The translations under genes and the position numbers were made by a program. The notes beneath the pieces were generated by a model, which saw only the letters and a list, made by a program, of their open reading frames with translations, ran no database searches and had not been told where the DNA came from. Below, piece after piece: positions 35,161 through 43,969 of a stretch of 64,000 nt of DNA. The DNA comes from Proteobacteria bacterium SG_bin4 (GTDB lineage Bacteria > Pseudomonadota > Gammaproteobacteria > Burkholderiales > Nitrosomonadaceae). The stretch spans positions 16,102-80,101 of the forward strand of contig LWDH01000002.1 in assembly GCA_002083395.1 (NCBI GenBank), given 5' to 3'. Positions within the stretch are counted from its first letter, which is position 1; each line of letters opens with the position of its first letter.

Positions 35161-35344
35161 AAATGGAAGCATTCCTCTCGAATGTCCCACCCACCGAACG
35201 AAAGTGATGATCGCTTGGGGTGTGTTCTGATGACGGCTTTGGTTTAGCAGATCGTCCATTAGGTATCCGCCATACGGAATTTCTTGTATGCTCAAAGTAA
35301 TTACATTATAGTGGTGCCGCTATCATAACTCATTCGTGTTGCTC

Positions 35345-35599
35345 ATGACCCATCTCATTAAAATAGGTAACTCCCAGGGCATTCGTATTCCCAAGCCGCT
35401 CATTGAACAAGCCGACTTGGAAGGCAAGGATTTGCAATTGCAAGTCGTCGAGGGCGGTTTGTTGATTTCACCTATGAAACCGGCGCGTGATGGTTGGCGG
35501 GAATCCATCGAAGCTACATTGAAGACTCACGGCACGGAGCCGCTGGATCAGGAATGGTTGAATGCACCGCTGTCTACCGATGACGATTGGGACTGGTGA
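35345..35599 (+). CDS. mazE: MazE-type (AbrB-fold) antitoxin
   Basis: An 84-residue antitoxin. The N-terminal half is an AbrB/SpoVT swapped-hairpin DNA-binding domain (THLIKIGNSQGIRIPKPLIEQA, split at about residues 2-23). The acidic, aromatic C-terminus (LSTDDDWDW) is the flexible part that would thread into the toxin. ATG 35345 is preferred to GTG 35336 because the conserved domain begins at once. Its stop overlaps the toxin start (TGATG at 35597-35601), the usual arrangement for MazEF/PemIK pairs. Confidence 0.85.
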   Translation: MTHLIKIGNSQGIRIPKPLIEQADLEGKDLQLQVVEGGLLISPMKPARDGWRESIEATLKTHGTEPLDQEWLNAPLSTDDDWDW

Positions 35600-35922
35600 T
35601 GCCCGAAGTTTCGCGGTTCCAGGTTTGGCTGGTGCAACTCGACCCGACGCAAGGCGCGGAAATCAATAAAACAAGACCGTGTGTTGTTATTTCTCCGGAT
35701 GAGCTTTCTGCGTTATCCACCGTGCTGATGGCGCCGATGACAAGCCGCGGTTTTGAATTTCCGTGCCGGGTTGCTTGTACTTTTAAGGAGAAACAGGGTT
35801 TGATTTTGCTCGATCAAATCCGCGCTGTCGATAAAACGCGCCTGGTTAGCAAGCTTGGCGTCATTGACGAGGCGGCACAAATGGAGTTGTGCCAGCGATT
35901 GCAGGTGTTGTTTGCGTATTAA
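35599..35922 (+). CDS. mazF: MazF/PemK-type mRNA interferase toxin
   Basis: A 107-residue endoribonuclease of the MazF/PemK/CcdB fold. Recognisable: QVWLVQLDPTQGAEINKTRPCVVIS at the N-terminus (about residues 6-30, with the basic catalytic Arg in KTRPC), APMTSRGFEFPCRV, and LLDQIRAVDKTRLVSKLG. Such toxins cut mRNA at short sequences and stop translation; the cut site is not predictable. The start ATG overlaps the antitoxin stop, supporting 35599 over any upstream start. Both genes look intact. Confidence 0.9.
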   Translation: MPEVSRFQVWLVQLDPTQGAEINKTRPCVVISPDELSALSTVLMAPMTSRGFEFPCRVACTFKEKQGLILLDQIRAVDKTRLVSKLGVIDEAAQMELCQRLQVLFAY

Positions 35923-35961
35923 CAGCTTGTTGAATAATCTGCCAGAGAGGGGAAAATAATC

Positions 35962-36408
35962 ATGTCGACCAATACCGTCCGTCTTCATCGCGTGCTGCGT
36001 GCGCCGCCTGAAAGAATTTACCGTGCTTTTCTGGATGCCGATGCGTTGGTTAAATGGTTGCCGCCGAACGGTTTTACTGCGAAGGTTCATCATAGCGATG
36101 CGAGAGTCGGCGGCAGTTTTAAAATGTCTTTCACAAACTTCAGCACCGGGCATCGCCATGCATTCGGCGGTGAGTACCTGGAATTGCTGCCGCATGAGCG
36201 CATCCGCTATACCGATAAGTTCGATGATCCCAATTTGCCGGGAGAAATGCAGGTGACGATATCGCTGAAACAAGTTTCCTGCGGCACCGAGTTGAACATC
36301 ATGCAGGAAGGCATACCGGCGGTGATTCCCGCCGAAGCTTGCTATCTCGGTTGGCAGGAATCGCTTGGTTTGCTTGCCCTGCTTGTCGAAGCCGAAATTC
36401 CGAACTAA
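35962..36408 (+). CDS. SRPBCC (AHSA1-like) domain protein
   Basis: A 148-residue single-domain SRPBCC protein of the activator-of-Hsp90-ATPase type. Typical elements are TVRLHRVLRAPPERIYRAFLDADALVKWLPP at the N-terminus (about residues 4-34), GGSFKMSF, GGEYLELLPHERIRYTDKF and the C-terminal helix WQESLGLLALLVE. These folds bind hydrophobic ligands; the ligand is unknown. A GAGGGG site lies about 10 bases before the ATG. It follows mazF by 39 bases and precedes a lipoprotein hydrolase gene, with no obvious functional link. Confidence 0.82.
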   Translation: MSTNTVRLHRVLRAPPERIYRAFLDADALVKWLPPNGFTAKVHHSDARVGGSFKMSFTNFSTGHRHAFGGEYLELLPHERIRYTDKFDDPNLPGEMQVTISLKQVSCGTELNIMQEGIPAVIPAEACYLGWQESLGLLALLVEAEIPN

Positions 36409-36461
36409 TCTGGCACTGTATTAATTCCGCAAGCTTGGGCGGGGGTAATTGTATTGTGGTT

Positions 36462-37664
36462 ATGCTTCAGAAATCTCATTTAACAGCTTTATTTGCCTTC
36501 TTTCTCATGCTGGTAACACTTTCCGGATGTGTTCATCATCCGTTAGTTACCGCTCCCTATCCGCGTTGGGGAGAAGAAACCACGATCGGCCAGGAGGATG
36601 AAGCGCCGCTGATTTTGCGCACGCTGTTGCCGAAACAACCGGATCAATCAACCGCCTGCATCCTACTGGTGCACGGCATGAACGAGCATATCGGGCGCTA
36701 CGGTGAAGTGGCGCGCTATTTTTCCCGGCATTTCTTCGTCGCGGGTTTCGATCATTATGCGCATGGCCTTTCCAATCCGGAGTTGCGCCGTGCGGATCAG
36801 GCGCTAGCGGAGGGAATTGAGCGAGTCGATGTCGGCGAGGCGTATCTGGCGCAATCGGCTTTGTACGATCTGGAACCGTTGCGGCAGACGTTTGGCCGGG
36901 CGTTCAATGCTTTCATGACGCAATGCGATGCACAAGGTGGTTCGCAGCGTCCTGTATTCATCGTGGCGCACAGTTTGGGCGGTTTGGTGGCGGCATCTTA
37001 TTTGCTGAAGCATTTCGACGAATCGGGTTTATGCCAGCGGCTGCAAGGCGTGGTCTTTTTAGCACCCGCGTTTGCCGTGAGCGAACCGCCAGGCTGGCGC
37101 GGTTGGGTGGCCAATCCGCTGATCAAGCTATCGTTTCACGCCGAAACGCATTTTCTGCAGCCGCATCATGAGCCGCTGCCATTATTGCTGTTCAATCAAG
37201 TGTTTTCGCTGCTGACGGTGCCGGTTCTGGATGGGCTGTTCGAAGTGTTTTCCTGGCCGGGATTGCGCCATTTAGTGACGCCGGTTTCACCGGCCTGGGT
37301 AACGGATTATCTGACCGACAGCGACCTAGAAAAAGCCCGTTTGCGCGCCGATCATTGGATTGTGCGCCGCAGTTTGCTGCGTTACGTCAAAGGGATTGAA
37401 CAGGAAGTCGTGAATTTCCGTCGCCAAATGGCGGATTTCTCGATCCCGTACTACCTGATTTATGCGGAATTAGATCCGATCACTCCGGCGTGGGGGAACG
37501 AAGAATTTGCAGAAGCAACGTTGAAGCACAATCCTGCTAACAAAGTTTGGAAACTGCCGGGTTTGGTTTATCACCAGCAGGTATTCCTGAAAGAACCGCT
37601 GCGTACGGAATTGCTGGATTCGATAACGCAATGGATTCAGCGTCAATCGCACGTACAACCGTAA
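36462..37664 (+). CDS. Lipoprotein alpha/beta hydrolase (lysophospholipase / monoacylglycerol lipase type)
   Basis: A 400-residue serine hydrolase exported as a lipoprotein: lipobox LSGC (Cys about residue 25). ILLVHGMNEHIGRYGEVA carries the oxyanion region. The nucleophile elbow VAHSLGGLVAA has the catalytic Ser, an acid lies in YAELDPITP and a His in VYHQQV. The fold matches the Hydrolase_4 group that hydrolyses lysophospholipids or monoglycerides. ATG 36462 is chosen because the signal peptide begins there; the longer frame overlaps the preceding gene. A stem-loop shared with the convergent gene follows. Confidence 0.85.
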   Translation: MLQKSHLTALFAFFLMLVTLSGCVHHPLVTAPYPRWGEETTIGQEDEAPLILRTLLPKQPDQSTACILLVHGMNEHIGRYGEVARYFSRHFFVAGFDHYAHGLSNPELRRADQALAEGIERVDVGEAYLAQSALYDLEPLRQTFGRAFNAFMTQCDAQGGSQRPVFIVAHSLGGLVAASYLLKHFDESGLCQRLQGVVFLAPAFAVSEPPGWRGWVANPLIKLSFHAETHFLQPHHEPLPLLLFNQVFSLLTVPVLDGLFEVFSWPGLRHLVTPVSPAWVTDYLTDSDLEKARLRADHWIVRRSLLRYVKGIEQEVVNFRRQMADFSIPYYLIYAELDPITPAWGNEEFAEATLKHNPANKVWKLPGLVYHQQVFLKEPLRTELLDSITQWIQRQSHVQP

Positions 37665-37683
37665 TTTTCGTAATTACAAAAAC

Positions 37684-37708
37684 AAATCCCGCTGCGTGAG
37701 CGGGATTT
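37684..37708 (-). terminator. Terminator between convergent hydrolase and PEP-CTERM genes
   Basis: Perfect 10-bp stem AAATCCCGCT / AGCGGGATTT with a 5-base loop. On the minus strand it is followed by TGTTTTTG, a fair T-run, so it mainly ends the leftward PEP-CTERM transcript, but it can act in both directions. Confidence 0.8.
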
Positions 37709-37729
37709 GCCGGGAATGAAAACCGGTTA

Positions 37730-38398
37730 TTAAGCAGCTTGTTGTCTGCGGCGCGCTGCGAAGCCGAGTAAGCCCAGCCCTACCAGCAACATCGCGTAGG
37801 TTTCAGGTTCCGGAACCGGTGCGATACCGGCAACACCGACGGTGAAACCATGCCAGCTTTCACTGGTGTGGGTAAACGTGACGGAATCGAACGAACCGGG
37901 CAGTCTGATAACGCCGTGGACTTCACCGGAACCGAAGAAGCCAGTGCCACCCGGATTCAGGAGCGGTGTGCCGAAACCCCAATATCCCGGGCCGAAACTG
38001 TCGATCTCGATTGGCACGCCAAAATCCACGGTGTTGCCGTTCCAGCTCGCAAGAGCGATATAGGGATCGATCACGGTTTGCGAAAACGTGATGGTGACAG
38101 TACCGCCTTGACTCAATGCGATAATGTCGGATGCCGGCGGTGCGTTATCAACGGTGCCGTTGGTATAAGCGGATCCTGTCCAATAGTTGGTTCCAGGGCC
38201 GGTGGCGACAAACGCGTGCGCGCCGGTGGCGGAATATCCAACGCTGACCGACTCCGATCCGACCGATAAGCTGCCGCTTGCAGAAAACGAATCGGTGGAA
38301 GAAGTCCAGTCCGTCCATGATACGGGCACAGCAAAAGCGGAAGTGGATGCGAAAGCGGTGATCAAAGATCCCAATGCAAGTGGTAATAAACGTTTCAT
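37730..38398 (-). CDS. PEP-CTERM sorting domain protein
   Basis: A 222-residue exported protein: signal peptide ending SAFAV (about residue 24), a Ser/Thr/Gly-rich beta domain with few charged residues, and a C-terminal signal VPEPETYAMLLVGLGLLGF followed by ARRRQQ. This is a canonical PEP-CTERM tail (PEP, membrane helix, basic cluster). Start 38398 is supported by AAGGTG 8 bases upstream; the longer frame upstream runs through a MITE fragment and is not coding. The likely fate is exosortase-dependent anchoring or release outside the cell. Function unknown. Confidence 0.85.
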   Translation of the reverse strand: MKRLLPLALGSLITAFASTSAFAVPVSWTDWTSSTDSFSASGSLSVGSESVSVGYSATGAHAFVATGPGTNYWTGSAYTNGTVDNAPPASDIIALSQGGTVTITFSQTVIDPYIALASWNGNTVDFGVPIEIDSFGPGYWGFGTPLLNPGGTGFFGSGEVHGVIRLPGSFDSVTFTHTSESWHGFTVGVAGIAPVPEPETYAMLLVGLGLLGFAARRRQQAA

Positions 38399-38448
38399 GC
38401 TGTTCACCTTCTGAATGTGTGAATAAAAAGACCTTGGCTTGCCAAACT

Positions 38449-38531
38449 GAAGGAAACACAGATTGATTGACTGCACAGACGAGTTGTATCGTTGCGCGGT
38501 ACTCGCTCCCACGTCTATCTAGTTGATATGT
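38449..38531. mobile_element. MITE-like element, family 1, truncated copy
   Basis: About 80 bases matching one end and part of the interior of the element at 8254-8402: AAGGAAACACAGATTGATTG at the end, then GTTGCGCGGTACTCGCTCCC and CTATCTAGTTGATATGT. The other terminus is missing, so this is a remnant. It lies in the upstream region of the PEP-CTERM gene. The rest of 38532-38695 shows no feature. Confidence 0.6.
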
Positions 38532-38695
38532 TTAGCAAGGGCTATGTATCTTAACTGCTGGCAAGAATTAATTCTGTAGTAAGATGATCCTTATTAAGGT
38601 AGGACAAATGTACTGGTTTCTTGTGAATTTATCGACAAGGCAGCGGCTTTTGGTGGTGCTCATTTAAATTTTCGTAATGATGGAGGGAGCCAATC

Positions 38696-39514
38696 ATGCG
38701 CTTATTCGATCCCGGTTATATTGAAGAACCGTTTAAAGGCTTGTGCCAGGATTATCCCGATTCTGCTGTTTACCCCATTGAAAATTTCCGTGTTGAGTGG
38801 GGGCCGGTTTTTCATCGCGGGCGGCTCGACGGCTCGGCGCGCGTGTTGTTGATCGGACAAGACCCGGCGCAAAATGAAGCGATCGTGCGGCGCATATTGG
38901 TAGGGGAAGCCGGGCAACGGATTCAAGGATTTTTGGCGAAACTTGGTATCGAACGCAGTTACGTCATGATCAATACGTTTTTATACAGCGTCTATGGCAA
39001 TGTCCCGGCCAAAATCAAAAAGTCTGCGGCGATCGCCGATTACCGGCATCGCTGGTTAAAGGCTTTGTTAACCACACAACCAATTGAAGCGGTGGTGACA
39101 TTGGGGATGTTGGCGGATGAAGCTTGGAGAGCCTGGGAGGCAACACCGGATAGCCAGAATTTCACGGTGACGCAAGTGCCTATTACCCATCCGACTCGAC
39201 CGGAAAGCGCTTCAGATGGCGATAAGCAGAAGCTGCGTGAAGAAACCCAAACAATGCTAAATCAATGGAACACGGCCTTACAAACGCTGCATACTGCGAT
39301 CCGGCATCCCGATCGCGTACAGTCTTTGATTTTGTATGGTGAGACCTGGCAGCCGGGCGATAAGGTTGCCATTCCGGAGATCGATTTTCCCCCGGGTCTC
39401 CCCGACTGGATGCGCGAATCCGATAATTGGGCGCGCCGGGTAGGTAAAGACCTGCTTGCCAAACGGCGGAATATTACGATTACCGTGCCGAAAGGCGTGG
39501 TGCCAAAGCTATGA
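38696..39514 (+). CDS. Uracil-DNA glycosylase superfamily protein
   Basis: A 272-residue protein with the UDG-fold motifs. Motif I is VLLIGQDPAQNEA (about residues 50-62), followed by VMINTFLYSVYGN, and a late motif ITHPTRPES (about 163-171) lies at the position of the DNA-intercalating H-P-S/T loop. The long C-terminal extension (about 200-272) is unusual. It may excise damaged bases or may have lost glycosylase activity. A GGAGG precedes the ATG. The stop overlaps the amidohydrolase gene by 4 bases, and a hemerythrin gene follows, so it belongs to a three-gene operon with no evident repair partner. Confidence 0.72.
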   Translation: MRLFDPGYIEEPFKGLCQDYPDSAVYPIENFRVEWGPVFHRGRLDGSARVLLIGQDPAQNEAIVRRILVGEAGQRIQGFLAKLGIERSYVMINTFLYSVYGNVPAKIKKSAAIADYRHRWLKALLTTQPIEAVVTLGMLADEAWRAWEATPDSQNFTVTQVPITHPTRPESASDGDKQKLREETQTMLNQWNTALQTLHTAIRHPDRVQSLILYGETWQPGDKVAIPEIDFPPGLPDWMRESDNWARRVGKDLLAKRRNITITVPKGVVPKL

Positions 39515-41196
39515 CCAGTGATAACAAAAAGCATCAACAGTCCGTTCGCGAAGCAGTCGGCAAAAAACGTGAACAGCCGATTGATCCGGCGATCGGCGGG
39601 AAATCCGCGTTGCGGGGGCGTATTGTTACGATGAACGATGCATACGATGTCATTGCCGATGGCGTGATCTACATCGAACAAGGCAATATCGTCGCCGTTC
39701 GCGAGGCTTCGTCTGGGAGTCCAGCGGGATTCGAAGATATCCCCATCGTCCCTAGCGGTGGTACGATTTATCCCGGCTTGATCGAATTGCATAATCATTT
39801 GGCTTATAACGCGTTACGTTTGTGGGATGTGCCAAAACCATTCAATAACCGCGATCAATGGTCCGGTATCCTGGAGTACCGTAAATTGATCAGCGGGCCG
39901 ATGCAAATTATCGGCAAGTCCCCGCAATTGGTACCCGCATTGATTCGCTACGTCGAATGTAAAAGTTTGATCAGTGGCGTTACCACCAGCCAAGGTATTC
40001 AATTGTTCAGTAATGCTGGCATCCGGCGTTTTTATCGCGGTATTGTGCGCAACGTGGAGCAAACCGACGAATCGGCATTACCCGAGGCGGATACGCGGAT
40101 CGCCGATGTCGATGCCAAAGATGCGCAACGTTTCTTTTTACGGTTGAAAAAAGCCTCGTGCTTTTTGCTCCATTTGAGCGAAGGGATCGATCAAACCGCG
40201 CGAAAACATTTTTTGTCGTTGCAATTGCCGGACGATCGATGGGCGATCACCCGGCAATTAGCCGGCATACACTGCGCGGGGTTGACTCAAGACGATTTTG
40301 GCGTTTATGGACAGAATGGCGGCGCGATGATCTGGTCGCCGCTGAGCAATCTATTGTTGTACGGCAAAACGGCGGACATCGCAGCGGCCAAGGCCGCCGG
40401 GGTGCGTATCGGCATCGGCTCGGATTGGTCGCCGTCGGGCAGCAAAAATTTGTTAGGCGAATTGAAAGTCGCCCGGTTGGTCAGTCAAGCATCCGGAGCG
40501 GTTTTCAGCGATCGTGACATTGTCGCGATGGCAACGCGCAGTGCAGCGGCGATCTTGCAATGGGGTGACGTGCTGGGTTCGCTGGAACAGGGCAAGCGCG
40601 CCGATCTGATCGTTGTTTCGCAGCAAGCGGACGATCCTTACGCGAATCTGTTGCAAGCCAAAGAGACTGCGATTCGGTTGGTCATGATTAACGGTGTGCC
40701 GCGTTACGGTTTACCAAGTTTGATGCAAAGCCTGGGTGCGATGGGCGAGGGGCTGCGCATCGGCGGATTGCGGCGGATGATTTTTCTGCAACAACAAACC
40801 GCCGATCCTTCGGTAGGAAGTCTAACGTTAAAATCCGCTGCGGATATGCTGCGCAAGGCGTTAGTCCAGTTACCCGAACTCGCGCGCGAGCTGGAGCAAC
40901 CGGAATCGGCGCCGCGCGCAATGCTGGCAAAACTGGGCAGCCGGCTCGCGCAACAACAGGAGTGGACGATTGCCTTGGACGAATTGGAAGACTCCGGAAT
41001 GGATTTGCGCCCACGATTGTCTCTGACCGGTGCGGTCCGAGGATTGGAGCGCGCCGCCGCGCCGCTTTCGGCAATCGTGCAACCTTTGAAACTCGATCCG
41101 CTGACGGTGGTTGACGATCCGGATTTTCTCGCGAGCATCGCAAGCCAGAAAAACCTTCCCGCTTACGTGAAAACCGGCCTTCAAGCACTGTATTAA
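39511..41196 (+). CDS. Amidohydrolase family protein
   Basis: A 561-residue metal-dependent hydrolase. It has a beta-sandwich start (GRIVTMNDAYDVIADGVIYI) and the metal-binding pair in LIELHNHLAYN (His94, His96). A late Asp lies in GIGSDWSPSGSKN, followed by LGSLEQGKRADLIVV, the typical closing strand. About 130 extra residues follow the normal fold (about 430-561). The family includes chlorohydrolases and deaminases acting on cyclic nitrogen compounds; substrate unknown. Overlaps the UDG-like gene by 4 bases and precedes the hemerythrin gene by 11 bases. Confidence 0.82.
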   Translation: MTSDNKKHQQSVREAVGKKREQPIDPAIGGKSALRGRIVTMNDAYDVIADGVIYIEQGNIVAVREASSGSPAGFEDIPIVPSGGTIYPGLIELHNHLAYNALRLWDVPKPFNNRDQWSGILEYRKLISGPMQIIGKSPQLVPALIRYVECKSLISGVTTSQGIQLFSNAGIRRFYRGIVRNVEQTDESALPEADTRIADVDAKDAQRFFLRLKKASCFLLHLSEGIDQTARKHFLSLQLPDDRWAITRQLAGIHCAGLTQDDFGVYGQNGGAMIWSPLSNLLLYGKTADIAAAKAAGVRIGIGSDWSPSGSKNLLGELKVARLVSQASGAVFSDRDIVAMATRSAAAILQWGDVLGSLEQGKRADLIVVSQQADDPYANLLQAKETAIRLVMINGVPRYGLPSLMQSLGAMGEGLRIGGLRRMIFLQQQTADPSVGSLTLKSAADMLRKALVQLPELARELEQPESAPRAMLAKLGSRLAQQQEWTIALDELEDSGMDLRPRLSLTGAVRGLERAAAPLSAIVQPLKLDPLTVVDDPDFLASIASQKNLPAYVKTGLQALY

Positions 41197-41207
41197 TCCG
41201 TTTAAAT

Positions 41208-41627
41208 ATGCCTCGCACTGGCGTTTTATTATCCCTGTCACGCGACCACCACACAGCGCTGGTGTTGGCGAGAGCCGCGCGCAAAGCGGTTGAAAGCGCC
41301 GATCAAGCCGCATGTGAACAGGTTCTGGCTAGAATCAAAGAACATTGGCGGCTGGTGATGTCGAGTCATTTCGAGCAGGAAGAACGATTGCTCCAGGCGA
41401 TGAAAAATCAATTGGCGATGGAAACCGTTGAGCGGATTCTGAGCGACCATGCCCTGCTGCGTAATTTGATCGCTGAATCCAGCGCGAGAGATCCACTGGC
41501 GCGGTTACAGCAGTTAGGTGATTTGCTGGCGCTGCATGTCCGTTTTGAGGAGCGTGTGCTGTTTCCGCAACTGCTGCCGATTCTTGACGCAACAACCGAG
41601 GATAGCGAACCGCCTGAACAACGCTAG
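41208..41627 (+). CDS. Hemerythrin-like (HHE) protein
   Basis: A 139-residue four-helix bundle with diiron ligands arranged as in HHE proteins: LSRDHHTALV (His), SSHFEQEERLL (His and Glu), LSDHALLRNL (His) and LHVRFEERVLFPQL (His and Glu). Such proteins bind oxygen, nitric oxide or iron; in an ammonia oxidiser a role with reactive nitrogen species would be plausible but is inferred. It is the last gene of the UDG-like/amidohydrolase operon. The next 194 bases have no gene. Confidence 0.82.
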   Translation: MPRTGVLLSLSRDHHTALVLARAARKAVESADQAACEQVLARIKEHWRLVMSSHFEQEERLLQAMKNQLAMETVERILSDHALLRNLIAESSARDPLARLQQLGDLLALHVRFEERVLFPQLLPILDATTEDSEPPEQR

Positions 41628-41821
41628 GTCGACAGTCGTTGACTGTTCATCGCAGGCATTACAAAGATTTTGCATTAACGATCGTTCTTTTTGCTTCCCA
41701 AGCTTCGAATTAAGCCTATTAAACAGCGATATCCATTCAAATGGCCGACATAAGTTTCAATTAAAATTAAATTCTCTCGAAATTGGATCGCAACTTGATA
41801 TTTTTACCGAAGGAGAACGAT

Positions 41822-43096
41822 ATGCCGAATATAACCAATGATTATCGCGTTGATGCAGTGCTTGCCGGTAGCGATATTCGCTGGAATCCTACCACTCCGG
41901 GCGGATCGACGGTGGCGGTGACGTACAGTTTCATGTCGGCTTTGCCGAGCTACGCTGACCCTGCAACAGATGGTAATAACTTTAGCGTAATGACCAATGA
42001 TCAGAAAGTTGCGGTGCGCGAAATTTTAACGACGCTTGCTTCGCATTTTAATCTCGTTTTTACCGAAGTTACCGATACCGCATCATCTTATGGCCAGCTA
42101 CGCTTTGGAAATAATCTGCAAACGGAATCGGTCGGTTACGCATATTATCCGGATCAATCCACCGGTGATACCGCTGGCGATCTCTACATCAATAATGGAG
42201 CGGATGCCGCACAAACGACGAATGTCACTAAAGGCACCAATGCCTATTCGACTTTGATTCACGAAATCGGCCATACGCTCGGATTAAAACATCCCGGCAA
42301 TTACAACGCGACTTCGTCGCCCGATGATCCGGGCACAACTGAAGGACCTTATCTGACGGGCGTGGAAGATTCCGAATTGTATAGCATCATGTCTTATACG
42401 CCGCAGAGCCAGGGGCTGGAGCGTATCAATCTGGGGCCCTATGATTACGCGGCTCTGTCGTATTTATACAATGCAAAACTGGTAAATACCGGCGACGATA
42501 CCTACACATTGACAAATCAGAGCGGCCACTTTGTTCAAACCATCTATGATGATGGCGGGATCGATACGCTGAATGCATCCAACGTTACCGTCCCCGTTAC
42601 GTTAAATCTGAACGTTGCGGCTCCTGGCACGCTGAGTTCTGTTGGGGTTACGCCGGGCAATGAACCGGCGCAGGACAATTTATCGATAGGTTTGAATTCG
42701 GTGATCGAAAACGTCATTGGCGGTTTAAATGACGATAAATTGATCGGCAATAGCAGCGATAACGCCTTAACCGGCAACAATGGCAACGATACGCTGGTCG
42801 GGCAATTGGGCAACGATGTTTTGTCGGGCGGCAATGGATTCGATATTTTTGGATTGGCTAACGTCGGACACTATCGTTTCCAGGATTTCGTACCCGGTGC
42901 GGATAAGGTTGCTTTCGATACGCAATTGGGACTTAATAGTTTTGATCAATTGGCGCCATTCATTACCAGCATCGAAACGAGCGGAAATGATGTGGTCGTG
43001 CATTTTGTCGACGATATCGCCAGCATCACATTTACCGGTGTGTTACTGCAATCGACCGCGTTATCGGTCAACGATGTTATTTTTACCGCTTTATAA
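41822..43096 (+). CDS. Serralysin-like secreted metalloprotease with RTX calcium-binding repeats
   Basis: A 424-residue M10 peptidase. Zinc motif HEIGHTLGLKH (about residues 147-157), Met-turn YSIMSYTP (about 190-197), and C-terminal glycine-rich RTX repeats (about 310-350: GNSSDNALTGNNGNDTLVG and related). A C-terminal type I secretion region ends in hydrophobic residues. No Sec signal. A strong AAGGAG lies 6 bases before ATG 41822. Type I exporter genes and the usual inhibitor are not next to it. Two hairpins follow the gene. Confidence 0.88.
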   Translation: MPNITNDYRVDAVLAGSDIRWNPTTPGGSTVAVTYSFMSALPSYADPATDGNNFSVMTNDQKVAVREILTTLASHFNLVFTEVTDTASSYGQLRFGNNLQTESVGYAYYPDQSTGDTAGDLYINNGADAAQTTNVTKGTNAYSTLIHEIGHTLGLKHPGNYNATSSPDDPGTTEGPYLTGVEDSELYSIMSYTPQSQGLERINLGPYDYAALSYLYNAKLVNTGDDTYTLTNQSGHFVQTIYDDGGIDTLNASNVTVPVTLNLNVAAPGTLSSVGVTPGNEPAQDNLSIGLNSVIENVIGGLNDDKLIGNSSDNALTGNNGNDTLVGQLGNDVLSGGNGFDIFGLANVGHYRFQDFVPGADKVAFDTQLGLNSFDQLAPFITSIETSGNDVVVHFVDDIASITFTGVLLQSTALSVNDVIFTAL

Positions 43097-43166
43097 CGCA
43101 CGATCGGGAAATGGATAAAATCGAATTTCCCGGTTTGTAGTTAAAACATGGCTTGAATCAAAACTG

Positions 43167-43195
43167 ATACCGCAACTACCGTGTAGTTGCGGTAT
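43167..43195. terminator. Bidirectional terminator between serralysin and PEP-CTERM genes
   Basis: Perfect 13-bp stem ATACCGCAACTAC / GTAGTTGCGGTAT with a 3-base loop, between convergent genes. An AAAAAG/TTTT context lies on both sides but no ideal T-run. A second hairpin, CGGGAAAT / ATTTCCCG at 43105-43132, sits just after the serralysin stop. Confidence 0.7.
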
Positions 43196-43215
43196 TGCTC
43201 AAAAAGAAAAAATGC

Positions 43216-43804
43216 TCAACCTTGGCGTCGCCGTATCCAAGTGCCGATACCGAGCAATCCGGCTAACAGCATCAGATAGGTGGAAGGTTCCGGTACGGCC
43301 GGAATGCCCGGTCCGGAAATGAGTTTATGCACGTCGCGATCATCCAATGTGTGGCCGCTGTAGAAACCATTGGTATCGAGAATAATTTTGTCGATCGGGC
43401 TGGTGCCGGGTGCAACCAGTGTGAAACCAAACACATGCTTGTCGGTCGGGAAGTTACCGGTGCCGACATCTTCATCCAGCATGGTAAAGCGCACCACCGA
43501 TCCGCCGAATAGCACCGATCCGGTCCAATTGAATTGACCATCGTGGATTGGACCGGAAGGGAAATCGTTATCAAGCGGCCCGAATACGCTGGTGACGCCG
43601 AACAAACCGGAAAGTTGAATGGTCGTATGGACATTTCCATTTTCAACAAACCACATATTGTCGTTCGGGCCATAGGTCAGGGTGTAGCTATAGTTGTCGC
43701 CGATATGCGATACCAGTTGAAAATCCAATGCTTGAGCGCTGCTTACAGCCAGCATAGCAGCCGCGCCGTAACGATGCCGAAAGCGATTTTGTTGTTAACT
43801 CCAT
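43216..43804 (-). pseudogene. PEP-CTERM protein gene with a frameshifted signal peptide
   Basis: From ATG 43755 the frame gives 179 residues with a good PEP-CTERM tail (VPEPSTYLMLLAGLLGIGTW, then RRRQ). That start leaves only half a signal peptide (MLAVSSAQALDF). A strong AAGGAG and ATG lie at 43804, but in another frame. Reading across frames as KIAFGIVTA then AAMLAVSSAQA restores a normal signal sequence. Two single-base losses, near 43795 and 43763, would explain this. The gene is either inactive, mis-sequenced, or started at a non-canonical codon. The body of the protein is intact and resembles other choice-of-anchor beta proteins. Confidence 0.55.
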
Positions 43805-43953
43805 TGTTCTGTCTCCTTGCTAAATAAATAGGGTATTGCGGTGTTCAATCGGATGCCGAGCAATAATCCGTTGATTGTTCAAAAAAGAAAGCGCGCCACC
43901 GCACTATATACCGAAGTTCGCGCGAATTTAATGGCACAACTATACCGTTTTTT

Positions 43954-43969
43954 TAGTACATTTGTACTA
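43954..43969. repeat. Short perfect palindrome next to MITE
   Basis: TAGTACA - TT - TGTACTA, a perfect 7-bp dyad directly touching the left end of the family 2 element. It could be an operator or the target sequence of the insertion. No gene begins close by. Confidence 0.4.

Noticed and set aside
38399..38512. N-terminal extension of the PEP-CTERM gene at 37730
   Set aside because: The extension reads through a MITE fragment; the true start with AAGGTG and a signal peptide is at 38398.
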